From Sphaerulina vaccinii (lineage: Eukaryota > Ascomycota > Dothideomycetes > Mycosphaerellales > Mycosphaerellaceae): 64,000 nucleotides of DNA. The stretch covers positions 1,984,001 through 2,048,000 of the forward strand of contig JAKUDP010000007.1 in NCBI GenBank assembly GCA_022570795.1. The letters run 5' to 3'. This document shows positions 10,339 through 20,646 of the stretch, one piece after another. Position numbers and translations under genes: made by a program. Within the stretch, counting starts at the first letter, position 1, and the number at the start of each line of letters is the position of its first letter. The notes beneath the pieces were generated by a model. The model was not told the origin of the DNA and did no database searches. It saw only the letters and a list, made by a program, of their open reading frames with translations.

Positions 10339-11389
10339 TCATGTCAACTGCATCCCCCTAATTCCCTCCTTGTCTGGTATCCACCTAACATGTTGTGCTT
10401 CGAGCTTGTCAAGGTCGAGCCTAGCACGAAGCACCGAAGGACCCAAGGTACAGCCCGAACAGATGCACAAAACCCCATCTCCAAGCCATCCCGCTCCCTT
10501 CATATCATCTGTGCGCTCTGCTTCCACTTCGTGGCGTGGCTGGGATCGTGGACAAGAGGTAATAGTCATCCATATCAATCCAATGATGCCGGCAATGGCC
10601 TGCAGTTCCTTCGGAAACTCAGACTCGTCGTCCTTCATCGTCTGATCAATGCCATCTTTGATAAGTGGCCAAGCTTCATTGCTCCAGAAGCTCCACGTCG
10701 CGACCCAGTAATGTGCAGGGAAAAGTTGGAGAATGAGGAGAACCAGGAGAACCAGGAGACCAGAGTAGCAGGCTCGCTTGGCTGGAGTGCAGCGCGACCA
10801 GGGTGATACTGACGATCTTGGATTGGTCGACCACTCTGGAATGGGCTTAGACTTCTTCTGGCTGGCCCTTGTTGACCATCTCACATGTTGAGACTCTAGC
10901 TTGTCCAGGTTGAGCGTTGCGCGAAACACCGATGGCAGTGAGGAACAGTGTGTGCAGACGCACAGACTTCCGGTAGCATCCTTCGTCTCGGCTGCGTGCA
11001 CCGCCTCAACTTCGTGGTCTGCTGTCCATCTGGGAGAAGCGGTGATGATGCTGTAGATCATGATTGGGAGGAGTATGATGATCAAAGATCCGTCATCAAG
11101 GCTTGAGTCCGAGGAGTCGAAGTAGTCCGAAGTAGGATACTGGAAAGCCATGGCAAATATTGTGGCGATCCAATAGAAGTGGCCTTGCTGGAACAGTCGA
11201 TATGCGAATATCGTCTGCTGTGATTCGACTGTTGTGGCTGGCACTGGTACGGCTGTTGCTGCTGATGTGTTGATCGACGCTGGCCTGCATGTGTCGTATA
11301 GATCTTGATGATTCTTGAAGAGAAGCAATGTGCGCCAGTGCTGACGAGCAGTAGTACATCTGGTACGACCGGATCGATGTTACACACCA
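10339..11389 (-). CDS. Membrane protein with tandemly duplicated TM + CxC module (5' exon unresolved)
   Basis: The longest frame encodes about 350 residues and has no ATG near its start; it opens after a TAA just above 11389, so an upstream exon is expected. A frame beginning MGFRDGSG at 11516 is a candidate, but no phase-consistent splice pair could be settled. The protein contains one module twice. Each copy starts with a HYW(I/V)AT-like hydrophobic segment, has a second hydrophobic segment, then HEVEA, then C-x-C-x2-C-x4-PSV-x-RA-x-L-x-LDKLE-x-QHVRW. Between the copies is another membrane span (SGLLVLLVLLILQLFPA). Three or four membrane segments are likely. I do not recognise the family; the CxCxxC motif might bind metal. 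Confidence 0.55.
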
Positions 11390-12119
11390 CGTGTCGCGTA
11401 CCAGTCGGCGAGCCTGGCTTAAGCTCCACTCCCAACTTCGATGTCCAGTCCATCCGAGCATCTTGCGTCGCAAAGGCTCCTGCGACGCTCGTCCCACTGC
11501 CATCTCGAAAGCCCATGCAGATACGTGTTGTGGTGAGAGTTTCTTGTTGATGCCGCAGTCATTGGAAAGTGACTGAGACAAGTGGTTGTGGCGAACTGGA
11601 CAAAGCAAGCTGCTTCGCCGAGATTCGAGTTTGAGCGAATCGCGGAGTGCCTGTCGAAAAGAGCGAGAAAGCTGGGATGGGGTCCAATGCCTCCAGGACT
11701 GATGACATATGGCGATGTCTGGTCTAAGACGCCGATAGATTGGCGTATGTGGTGTAGTTGTCGTCGACGAATTGATGCTGTCGAAACGCGAGAAAGCTGC
11801 GATGTGGTTCAGAATCTCCAGAGCCGGCCGCATATGGAGTGGTTCGTGCGATTTGCGGCGAGCATTTAGCCATCCCGAAGGATGTTGATCCTCCACGCTG
11901 CGTAGAAGCAGCTCGCCATGTGGAGGTGTGTCCAGACTTCACGAAAGGGAAGGATAGCCTCCAACCCCAAGCCCGACATTGCAGAGTAACCGAGAAAAGT
12001 GCGCCACTACGATTCTGCGATTACAACAGACGAGACCATCTGCTTAAGGTTCACAACCAAAAGCTGAGCTCTCATCTCTTCCAGGTTCAGTTCCAGTAGT
12101 GGTCGAAAATCACCTTGGC
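11390..12119. other. Region between the duplicated-module gene and the small spliced gene
   Basis: Probably holds the unresolved 5' exon(s) and promoter of the minus-strand gene below 11389. A 266-codon minus-strand frame here starts with GTG and looks like a chance frame. Confidence 0.4.
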
Positions 12120-12401
12120 CTAGATGACGATCTGCACAAAGGCCGGAACGAACCAGAAGGCAACGAAGGCCTTACCCTTGGGTCCGTTGATCTCGTCTTC
12201 CTCCATGAAGTACTTCATGATACGGTTGAGTCTCAAACGTCTGACCAAGGCCTCGTGATAGCGGTGGCAAATGCCCTGGACTAACTTCGTCAACCAGACC
12301 ACAACTTTGCTATGCTCCCATCTGAAAATGCCAGTATCAGCGACCCCTCTCCGTTTCGCTTTCAAAGAAGGAGAGACTCACAGGAGCGAAGGGATATCCA
12401 T
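12120..12401 (-). CDS. Small spliced protein, 73 aa, unknown function
   Basis: ATG at 12401 opens a 20-nt exon (MDIPSLL) followed by a textbook intron, 12381-12322: GTGAGT donor, GCTGATAC branch, TTTTCAG acceptor, 60 nt, phase 2. Exon 2 runs to the stop at 12120. The 73-residue product has an N-terminal amphipathic part (LWEHSKVVVWLTKLVQGICHR), a basic middle (RRLRLNRIMKYF), an acidic patch (MEEDEING) and a hydrophobic C-terminus (KAFVAFWFVPAFVQIVI). No family is recognised. The strength of the intron is the main evidence that this is a real gene. A C-terminal membrane anchor is possible. Confidence 0.55.
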
Positions 12402-12585
12402 AGCTATGGATATTGACTTGAGATGCGAATGTGATGTTATCTGTAAATGTGTGTGTATGGATGTGGCTGTGTTGACGTTGTTGAAGAACGGAACACAATC
12501 AGGACGAGCGAGAAGTTAGAAGTACCCAAGGTGGACGCCCTGCACCTACCGTGCAACCCATATGTTGATCTTTCCACCCAACCAT

Positions 12586-15500
12586 CTAGTATGCTCCTTC
12601 TCGCAACTTCCAAGCCGGCTGTGGCGCCATCTGCGGCTTCCCATACCCAGACATGATCTCCGCCGTAGTCTTGATCTCAAAGCTCCGCAACTTCGCTCCA
12701 GAATCCTCAAGTGCCCAAAGAGTCATACCAACATAATTCGTCCCATTGTGATTAAGAACACCTTCTGGCACTGGAAAGCTGGTCTGAGGTCCAATGTTGT
12801 TCACATACTTTCCAAACTGATAGCCATTGACGAAAAGCTGTACTCTGAACTTTTCTGGCACACCATCGATAGTGCTGTTGCCGAGAACGAAAGAGAATGG
12901 TGTATCGTAGCCAGCGGGTGCACTCAAGTCGAAGGAAGTGTAGAAGAATCCTACACCAGCTTTGTCAATGCCTTGGGATATCTGTGATTGTTGCTCCCAA
13001 GTTCCCTCGGGCGCTTGTGGGAGGTGATAGCCTTGTCTTTGGTCGTACATTCCACCTTCGTTGAGTGGACCGCGAGCTTTGTCAAAGTATTGTTCTCCTC
13101 CAAGGTTGCCTGTCATCTTCCACTTCACGTCGTGGCCAGGTAGGTCGTTATCGAGTATTCCACGTGGAGTTTTCATGTCATCTGTGCCTAGGAATGTGTT
13201 CTCTTCGAGGCCCATATGGTCGATCAGCACTGTGAAGACGTAATGAGAACCGATGAATAGATTCGAAAGGTTGAATGATTGCGTTGTACTCGAGTTAGAA
13301 GGACTGCCAGGCCATGATCCGAGAAAGGTGGAATTGAGCCATATTGAGTGACCGAATGCCAAGCCCCCTTGCGTTGTTATGAAGAAGTAAGAGATTGTAG
13401 AATCGGCGATAAAGTGTCCTCGATATAGTAGCGAGCCACTGTGGTAGCCATAGTCGCCAGCATAGAGTGATGTAGGCATTGTCAACTTTCGAGGGTTATT
13501 GGAATTGGTGTATGAGCAATTCGTCCAGGAGTGATCGCTGTATGAAGCACGAATCTCAGGCAAAGAGTCCATGAATCGCCAGTCCAATGTGCTGAAGTCA
13601 GGTAGCGAGATCTCAGGCGCCTCATATTGGACGGTGCCCGTCCATCGACCATTGTGCAAGTTCCCAGGCAGCTCTTCACCATTGAAGCGAACAGAGTCGA
13701 ACTTCCGCGGAGAAGCAATCACCTCCACTTCTGTCGTTCTGTTGACATCTCCAGTGAGGTACAGACACCCGTGCGAGAACGTGGCACTTCGCATCAAATA
13801 TCCTGCCTTGACGATGACATCCTCTCTTAGAAGATGCTGATAGCCACTTCGAAGTGTCCAATAGTTGTATGCTTCGTTCCTCCAGAGAAGATGGACTTCC
13901 AGACCATTTGCGAAGTGTACGACATGTCTGTTCTGTGTCACGGTCCATTGAAACACAATTGCTGGTCTCAGAATCTGGCTAATGACCCCATCTCCTTCGA
14001 TATGAATAGGTACACCAATATCGATGGGCACCGCAAATTCATGAGTCTCTCCCTCACCACCGTACAGCACCAGTATGGTAGCATTTCCGGTCGCTGTCCA
14101 GGTGAAGATTTCAGCAGAAGAGTACACAAGCGTGTAGCTGCCGACTTCATAATCAGTCACATGGATCTTGGAATCCCGGCCATGCAGTGAAAGGCTAGCA
14201 CTGTTGAGCTGAGGGACATTCAGATTGCCGATGCTGGTGGCTAACATAAGCTTGTAGGCAGCTGTGTCAAGTGACGCGTAGTCTGTGTGTCGAATAACAT
14301 AAAAGCCAGTGGATGATATGTTGGCCGGGCTGAGCAGTTGTGTGGCAGTGATATTCGAATTGGTGACATGGAGTGGAGATGGCCCAGGCTGAGGTATGCT
14401 GGTGAGGTATGCCGGCGAGACACGAAAGAAGCTGGCTTGCAGCTTAGCCTCGCTGTACTTCTCGCGAGCGATGGTACGATCTTCAGCTATCACAGCAGCA
14501 GAGTCATAAGATGTGTAGCCACCAGGATACCCCAGATTGCCCCAATTGGTACCACCATATGTCATGTAGATGCTGAAGAACTTTATAGCGTTGGCGTAAT
14601 TGTTCTTGTAAAGCACACGCTCGTACTGTTCATTGATCCATGCAGCACATAAGTCTCCTCCAACGCCACCCCATGCCTCTGGCTGGCCTCCTTGAAATTC
14701 GGAAATGCCATACGGAGTCGATGGACTGAAGCTTTTAAAGTTGGTGTAATTGATTCCTGCACTTGGAAAGAAGGCCGAGTACCAGAGTGTAGGATCGGCG
14801 CATGTCAGGCCGTATGGGAAGGGATAGTAGTCGTTGGTGTACAAGTCAGCCGCGCCAATGTCAGAGCCAGGAGCCCAATGACCAGCGGGCACTGCATCAT
14901 TAGCTATAAGAGGTACAACAATTCCAGCATCTCTGAACTGCTGCTCGACACGCTCCATGTACTCAGGAAAGAGCTCACTGCTTAGAGCGGAGACGTCTTC
15001 TGTACTCAAAGGCTTGCCTCCAACGAAAAGCTCGGGCAGAACTGCGAGAGATGCTGGTGTGTCGGATATCGAGTACTCATTCTCGTACTGTACCAGGATG
15101 ACGGGTCCGCCATTCGTAATCTGGGCCTTCCCGATAGCGCACAAGACATGATCAAGGTAGAGCTGTGTTGCGTTGATGTAGTCTGGATCTGTTGAGCGTA
15201 ACAGAGCCTTGCTGCGTTGCAACCATCCAGGCAAGCCACCACCTGATACCTCTGCATTGATATATGGCCCAGGACGTGCAATGACATAGAGTCCTGTGCG
15301 GCTGGCAGCATCGAAATAGGGTTCCAGAGCGAAGGTACCATCAGCGCGGATGTGACCTTGTTCGCCCTCGACTAGTGCCCAGTCCACGTAGAAGGACACT
15401 GCTGTATAGCCCAGACTGCTGATCTTCTGAAACACATCAAGCCAGGGACCAGGTGATGGTAGGCGGAAAGGGTGGAACTCGCCACTGAAGAGCATGACCC

Positions 15501-15606
15501 GCTGGCCATGTACGGAGATTGAGGACTCATCCCATGTCACGATGTCTTGTGATACCTTCCCAGCGGTTGTCTTCAAGAACGATGAAGAGCACACGATGCT
15601 CAGCAT
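12586..15606 (-). CDS. Secreted beta-galactosidase, glycoside hydrolase family 35
   Basis: About 1,000 residues, the usual size of fungal LacA-type enzymes, which remove terminal beta-linked galactose from pectin and other wall polymers. Counted from a non-ATG codon at 15651, the acid/base Glu is in VQYENEYS (about 189-193) and the nucleophile Glu in YGISEFQGG (about 316-320). Other GH35 landmarks are FSGEFHPFRLPSPG, SFYVDWALVEGE, RPGPYINAEVSGGGLPGWL and YMTYGGTNWGNLGYPGGYTSYDS. Many N-glycosylation sequons fit secretion. The C-terminal jelly-roll domains end at the stop at 12586. The first in-frame ATG is 15606, but the 15 codons before it extend a signal-peptide-like stretch (LLTLRLLILGSLFSL), so a short upstream exon probably supplies the real start. 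Confidence 0.9.
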   Translation of the reverse strand: MLSIVCSSSFLKTTAGKVSQDIVTWDESSISVHGQRVMLFSGEFHPFRLPSPGPWLDVFQKISSLGYTAVSFYVDWALVEGEQGHIRADGTFALEPYFDAASRTGLYVIARPGPYINAEVSGGGLPGWLQRSKALLRSTDPDYINATQLYLDHVLCAIGKAQITNGGPVILVQYENEYSISDTPASLAVLPELFVGGKPLSTEDVSALSSELFPEYMERVEQQFRDAGIVVPLIANDAVPAGHWAPGSDIGAADLYTNDYYPFPYGLTCADPTLWYSAFFPSAGINYTNFKSFSPSTPYGISEFQGGQPEAWGGVGGDLCAAWINEQYERVLYKNNYANAIKFFSIYMTYGGTNWGNLGYPGGYTSYDSAAVIAEDRTIAREKYSEAKLQASFFRVSPAYLTSIPQPGPSPLHVTNSNITATQLLSPANISSTGFYVIRHTDYASLDTAAYKLMLATSIGNLNVPQLNSASLSLHGRDSKIHVTDYEVGSYTLVYSSAEIFTWTATGNATILVLYGGEGETHEFAVPIDIGVPIHIEGDGVISQILRPAIVFQWTVTQNRHVVHFANGLEVHLLWRNEAYNYWTLRSGYQHLLREDVIVKAGYLMRSATFSHGCLYLTGDVNRTTEVEVIASPRKFDSVRFNGEELPGNLHNGRWTGTVQYEAPEISLPDFSTLDWRFMDSLPEIRASYSDHSWTNCSYTNSNNPRKLTMPTSLYAGDYGYHSGSLLYRGHFIADSTISYFFITTQGGLAFGHSIWLNSTFLGSWPGSPSNSSTTQSFNLSNLFIGSHYVFTVLIDHMGLEENTFLGTDDMKTPRGILDNDLPGHDVKWKMTGNLGGEQYFDKARGPLNEGGMYDQRQGYHLPQAPEGTWEQQSQISQGIDKAGVGFFYTSFDLSAPAGYDTPFSFVLGNSTIDGVPEKFRVQLFVNGYQFGKYVNNIGPQTSFPVPEGVLNHNGTNYVGMTLWALEDSGAKLRSFEIKTTAEIMSGYGKPQMAPQPAWKLREGAY

Positions 15607-17228
15607 AAGTGAGAAAAGACTGCCTAAAATTAGAAGCCTGAGTGTAAGCAAGTGTTTAATGACATATCATAGTAAGCTACCATGAAGCTCAGCATCCAAG
15701 TCATGAGATGAGCTCTTGGAGAGCTGAGGGTTTAGCCTCCGCAATGTCAATGCACTTACCAAGGCGAGGTAACATTGTGTACACATGCTACCAGATTTTT
15801 TGGCCATTTCGTTTCAGGCACAGCACAGGTTATATCTGGAATTTTGCCCAGCCATCATCGATATACGACACCCTGGCGAGTGCTGTATATGGGTCTCAGT
15901 CGTTCAGGATCCGAAAAGTACGAGCGGTTCGAGCCGTTGCTGGGGGTCGGGCAGGAATAGTGTAATGCATAGTGACACAAGTGTTTCTATCATGACGAGC
16001 CTCTTGAGCCAGCTATGCATACTCTCTGCCGCGTGCATTGGATATCGTGGTCCTCCCTAAGTTGCTGTGTCCGCTTGATGGCATATCCAGACACGCGGCA
16101 GCTGACAGGCTGCATCGCAGAGGGCGTCAAGTTCTGTTCTGGAAATGCAACATAACGGCATCTGGCTCCTCGCAGCATCAAGAATGCCACTCGTGTCCAC
16201 CTATGCATGATTGCGGCACCTTCTGTGCAAACGTGTTACTTCGCCTGGAACGATCCGTCTTGATGCTACGCGTGATTCAGACTTGTTCCTGGCTGTCTAG
16301 TTGTACTGCTATGCAGCGCTTCCGATTTATCTCGTAATACCAGCATCGATGGGTCTTTGTAAGTGATAGGTCGAGGCAGGATACTTCGATAGAAATGCGA
16401 GATTGAGATGTAGTCGTCCGGCGCGTGGAGTACCCTAAGGTACCTTACGAGAAAGAGTGTTCGACGGAGCCTTGGCGCTGCTGAGTCAAATCCCAGAGAT
16501 TGTTTCCCTTGGCTCTTGCAACAGGTTCCACCACGCTCTCGCAGTGCACCTTGATATGGATTGGCATCGTTATTGTCCTTACTGCTTTTGCAGGATTTTC
16601 ATACAAGAACCATCCGTCAGTACTCTCTGATTCTGGGCCGTTGTGATTGCACCTCTTTCCCATTTGTATTACCGCGAAACAGCGATCTCAAGCGTAGCAA
16701 GATTGGACGTCTACAGAAGCACGACCATCGGACGTACTTTGTTCGAGGTCCCTGCGCGTATAGTAACAGAAGACTGCAAGAGCATGGGCGCGAAGAGCCG
16801 TAGACTAGGGGCATCTACGTACGCTGGTAATCAGGTCAGCCAGCTGAGAAGGAGTTGTGCGAACACAGCATGAGCTGCGTACGGATGGAATGCTCACAAG
16901 TGAGCACCGCAAACGCCTGTGATACGTCGACAAGTCAGCGTCAAGTCTACTTAGTCAGTCAAGGCTGATTAGCGAAACGTGGAAGCTGGTAACAATGTGT
17001 ACTACTGCCGCTTGCCCTGCGTCCAGGGCTGGGAATCCTTCGAGGTGGAGTGGTATGGCGGCTGAAGCTTGTTACACAGTTGCTTAGGCCAGTCGTATGG
17101 CGCAGAGCACTGCATCCTACGGGGATGTAAACTCAGGGCGGTCGGTATGTGTAAGTATAAGACTATGTGGTTATACACTCGCAAGATCTCAGCGCTCAGC
17201 TTTGTGATTTTGCAAATTCACTTCTAGG
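15607..17228. other. Gene-poor interval, about 1.6 kb
   Basis: Contains the probable 5' exon and promoter of the galactosidase and the promoter of the monooxygenase. All ORFs are under 100 codons and look random. A 19-base sequence at 16487-16505 recurs at 38533-38551. No tRNA or repeat array seen. Confidence 0.45.
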
Positions 17229-17682
17229 ATGGCTGAGATGGAGCACTTAGAAGTGGTCGTTGTGGGTGCAGGTATGCGACTGCTATCAAAAAGCTCGAAG
17301 ACATAAACTTACACTACTTCAGGCATGGCTGCATTGGTCGCTGCCAGAGGATACCTACAATGCGCTCCCGACACGAATCTGCTTATCTTGGACGACCACA
17401 AGACAGTCGGTGGTGTATGGTCAGAGGACAACATCTACCCAGGACTGCGAACCAACAACAATCGAGGAATACCAGGTACTCTTGAGTTTCCAGACTTCCC
17501 GTTTGGAGACGAGCGCGGCGTTGGGTATTTTGAGAACATACCGGGTGAGGCCTTACATCAGTATCTGGCAGACTTTGCAGCGAGGTTTGGCTTGCTGGAA
17601 AGGATGCGATACGAAACCACTGTGGTTGAGGCGGAGAAGCTGAGCGAAAAGCCAAACAGTGGCTGGAAGCTGTTGTTGGAAA

Positions 17683-17690
17683 CACCTCGA
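17683..17690. repeat. Left target-site duplication of the MITE
   Basis: CACCTCGA, repeated exactly at 18050-18057 on the other side of the element. Confidence 0.92.
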
Positions 17691-18049
17691 CAGGGTGACC
17701 GACGGACGGACGGACGCCAATCAGGGGTCTTGCTTGATTGATTGGCCGCAATAGCTCGATTGACCGTCCGCGTGCCGGACCGGCTGTTAACTGCTTGATC
17801 GTATTGGTATGTATTAGACGAAGGTTCTTAGCAGCAGTGCGGCTCGAGAGTGGGTCTCAAAACCTCGGAGAGCGCTCCTCTCCGAAGGCTCCTACGCCTC
17901 CTCTATAGAAGCCGATACATCCAATACGTACCGGCCAAACAGCGAGCTTCTAATTGATTGTATCGTATCGTCGAGATTCCCGCTTGATCGTATCACGCCG
18001 ATCAATCAATACGATACGTATCGGGGTGTGCCGTCCGTCGGTCACCCTG
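17691..18049. mobile_element. hAT-type MITE, 359 bp, inside the monooxygenase gene
   Basis: Perfect terminal inverted repeats begin CAGGGTGACCGACGGACGG and are mirrored at the right end. The element is flanked by identical 8-bp direct copies, CACCTCGA (17683-17690 and 18050-18057). An 8-bp duplication and a CAGGG-type terminus are hallmarks of hAT elements. No coding capacity. The interior has several short palindromic ATACGATACG-like motifs. Removing the element with one target copy restores the host reading frame. Its left end resembles the hAT end at 54591. Confidence 0.92.
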
Positions 18050-18057
18050 CACCTCGA
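18050..18057. repeat. Right target-site duplication of the MITE
   Basis: CACCTCGA, identical to 17683-17690. Confidence 0.92.
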
Positions 18058-19518
18058 GGCCGATCCAGTATCACAACAGACAAGCTCATCATCGGCACGG
18101 GCCTGCACAACAAACCACAACCACTCATTATCAAGGGCCAGGAGTCGTTTGGTGCACACCTTCTTCATGCCGGACAGCTCGGAACTCATGCCCTAAAGGT
18201 GATTGCAGATCCAGATGTCGAGCGAGTGACAGTCTACGGTGGTTCGAAGTATTCATTCGATAGTGTCTACAAGTTCGCCGCAGCTGGGAAGAAGATTGAC
18301 TGGATCATCAGCAAGTCTGGACATGGTCCGACAGTGATGATATACAACTTCACCAACATTCCCATCCTAGGGAAAGTATGGGCCGAACGACTCGTCACCA
18401 CTCGTTTCGTCTCCTGGTTCAGCCCGTGTACCTTCGGAGGCCTGGATGGCAGCGCTTGGTGGAGATGGCTTCTACACAGCACTCGTATCGGACGTAAGGC
18501 TGTGAGTGGATACTGGAGTAACGTCTACAACCAAGCTCTTACGGAAGCTGGCTTCCTTAATCATCCAAATCTCCAAGCTCTACTGCCGGATTGTGAGTGG
18601 TTCGATGTCGGAACGGGTCTTGCCTCCTTGAACTATCCTACAGATATCCTGGAGTTCGTTCGATCAGGAGAAGTCAAGGTCCATCGAGAGGATATCTCTT
18701 CTCTCCGACCATACAGTAAGTCTCAAGAATGGCACTACTCTGCACTCAGACGCTTTCGTTGCAAGCTCGGGTTGGGAATGGCGACCCACAGTAACTTTTA
18801 AGCCCGAATCACTTCACGCTTCGCTCGGCGTCGCAAGTAGCGAGCACACCGAGGAGCAGAAAGCGTTCTGGTCAGACATGGACAGCAAAGCCGACCGCGA
18901 GATCTTCTCTCGCTTCCCCATTCTGCGAAGCCGTCCCTACCCACCACGACCAGACCAAGTTGTTCTAGCTGTAGCAGGAAAAGGAGACAGAGTTCAGCAC
19001 TCCCCAACCCGTCTCTATCGCTTGACCGCTCCACCTCTCCTCGCAGCAACAGGTGACAGAAGTCTCGCCTTCGCTGGCCAAGGCGCAAATATTTCACACA
19101 CGATCAAAAATGCGATCACTGGAATTTGGATATATGCATTTTTCAACGACAAGTTGACGATCGACCCGCAGAGAGATCTGGGCGAAAGGAAAGTTGCTTT
19201 TGAGAGCGCTTTATTACAGAGGTGGAGTTATCGTAGACATACGTATGGCTTTGGACAGAGGTTTGTTGACTTTGTGTGGGATGCGATTCCGTGGAATGAT
19301 GTTCTGTTGAAGGACTTGGGGATGGATCCGAGGAGGAAGAAAGGGAATTGGTCTGGTGCGAGGTAAGTCGAGACAAATCTGGATGTGTGATTGTTGCTGA
19401 CTATGGATGTAGGTGGTGGAAAGAGGCATTTGAGCCGTATACTGTCGCCGACTATCGAGGATTGGGAGACGAGTGGCTGGCGATGCAGAATGCGAAGGAG
19501 AAGGAGAAAGGAGTTTGA

Positions 19519-20002
19519 GAGACTGAGCCTCATCCCGAGGTCCTGTTTAGTCATGCAGCAGGAGTCCTAGTCTCTGATCTCTGTTTGATTATTCCAGCCA
19601 TGCTACTAGCAACGACTCCGTGGCGGGAGCCTACTGTCACAAACAAGCAAAAGAAGGTATGACAATGAATATGCGTGAGAGAGTGGCTTGCATGGGCTAC
19701 ACATAAACTGACCGCTTCGCCAGAGTGGAACTTATATGGAAGGGAAGAGCCTGGAGCTGATAGAGGACGAGAATGCTATGCAACCCCATGCGTGGATTCA
19801 TTGTGGTCCTTTGTCACCACGTGCGAAGTGCCAAGCTCATTCATATCGTTCACTCATATATGGCGGGGTTCTGGACAAGATCATATACGGCGGCTTTGTC
19901 TCGACCACACGATATAACACAAGTCCGTACAGACTGCTCGGGGCTGATACTCTCAGACACAGCTCCACAAACCCGGCAAATCACAACCACACCATCACTA
20001 CA
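19519..20002. other. Intergenic region upstream of the small secreted protein gene
   Basis: No gene seen. The frame of the next gene is open upstream for about 89 codons, but that stretch lacks protein character, whereas a clean signal peptide starts at 20003. Confidence 0.5.
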
Positions 20003-20410
20003 ATGCACTTCGCCATCACAGCCCTCTTGGCCTTCGCCTCCGTAGCGCTCACCGCCCCAAAGCCCGTCATCAACCCCTGGACCTACCAAGCTCCCAACAC
20101 CGTCAAATGCACAGGTGGAAAACTCATGGGGAGCGCTGGCTGGTCAGTCTTTCTCGGAGTCCCATACACTGACGCCAAATCCGCGGCAGCCAAAGCCACA
20201 GTGGCCAAACACATCTCTCTCTATGACTATGGCAGTTTCTGCCAAGGAGCCGAAGACAATCAGAACATACGCTTGACTCTCATAGGTAGTGTCTATAAAT
20301 CTAATGTGGAGAAGATCAATCAGGCTTTGAAGGCTGCTTTTCCGGGGATTGAATTCAACTGTCCTAGTAATTTTGGGATTTGTCCGAATGGGCGGTTATC
20401 TGGATGCTGA
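20003..20410 (+). CDS. Small secreted cysteine-containing protein (candidate effector)
   Basis: 135 residues from the ATG at 20003, chosen because it begins a clear signal peptide (MHFAITALLAFASVALTA). An in-frame ATG at 19736 would bury that signal. The mature part has five Cys (VKC, SFC, FNC, GIC and the last residue), so at most two disulfides plus one free Cys, and a compact alternating pattern (LGVPYTDAKSAAAKATVAKH, IRLTLIGSVYKSNVEKINQ). Size, secretion and lack of a known domain fit the broad class of fungal small secreted proteins. No specific function can be assigned. It follows the broken monooxygenase, without evidence of co-function. Confidence 0.75.
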   Translation: MHFAITALLAFASVALTAPKPVINPWTYQAPNTVKCTGGKLMGSAGWSVFLGVPYTDAKSAAAKATVAKHISLYDYGSFCQGAEDNQNIRLTLIGSVYKSNVEKINQALKAAFPGIEFNCPSNFGICPNGRLSGC

Positions 20411-20646
20411 TAAGGGGTAGGCAATATTAACCACTTCCATAGAGATTGTGGGAAGGCTTTGCCTTTGGTAGCATTTTGGATATACAAGTTGACATTCATC
20501 GTTACATGATTTTAGACTTCTGGCCAAGTGGCATGTGACAGCCAAGAATTGCACCAGCTCTAGATTTGCGGTCGCCTCCACACTAACCAATTTCAATAAC
20601 ATCATCTATCGTCACTCGATGTCCCTCAGAGAGCAGCACAACAGCC

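Larger units (their letters stand above)
17229..19518 (+). pseudogene. FAD-dependent monooxygenase, disrupted by MITE insertion and frameshift
   Basis: Exon 1 (17229-17271) and exon 2 (from 17323) join across a 51-nt intron to give the Rossmann motif VVVVGAGMAALVAARGY, followed by VGGVWSEDNIYPGL and FPDFPF, typical of flavin monooxygenases that use NADPH and O2. At 17690 the frame enters a 359-bp MITE and ends soon after. After the MITE the same frame resumes (TTDKLIIGTGLHNKPQ, then GGSKYSFDSVY and the WFSPC region). Near 18695-18710 the coding signal shifts frame by one base: VSLKNGTTLHSDAFVASSGW continues in the new frame. A last intron (19363-19412; GTAAGT, GCTGAC branch, TAG) leads to the stop at 19516-19518. 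Two independent lesions argue the gene is dead. Substrate unknown. Confidence 0.8.

Noticed and set aside
11096..11896. 266-codon minus-strand frame upstream of the duplicated-module gene
   Set aside because: Begins with GTG, overlaps two other frames, and has Ser/Arg/His-rich composition without domain or splice support.
12436..15685. Many plus-strand ORFs opposite the beta-galactosidase
   Set aside because: Shadows of a 1,000-codon GH35 gene with intact catalytic motifs.
18716..18749. 34-nt GTAAGT...CTCAG intron in the monooxygenase
   Set aside because: Shorter than usual fungal introns, and its translation in the +1 frame (VSLKNGTTLHSD) is a conserved part of the protein, so a frameshift explains it better.
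19736..20002. Upstream extension of the small secreted protein to the ATG at 19736
   Set aside because: Would place 89 unstructured residues before an obvious signal peptide.
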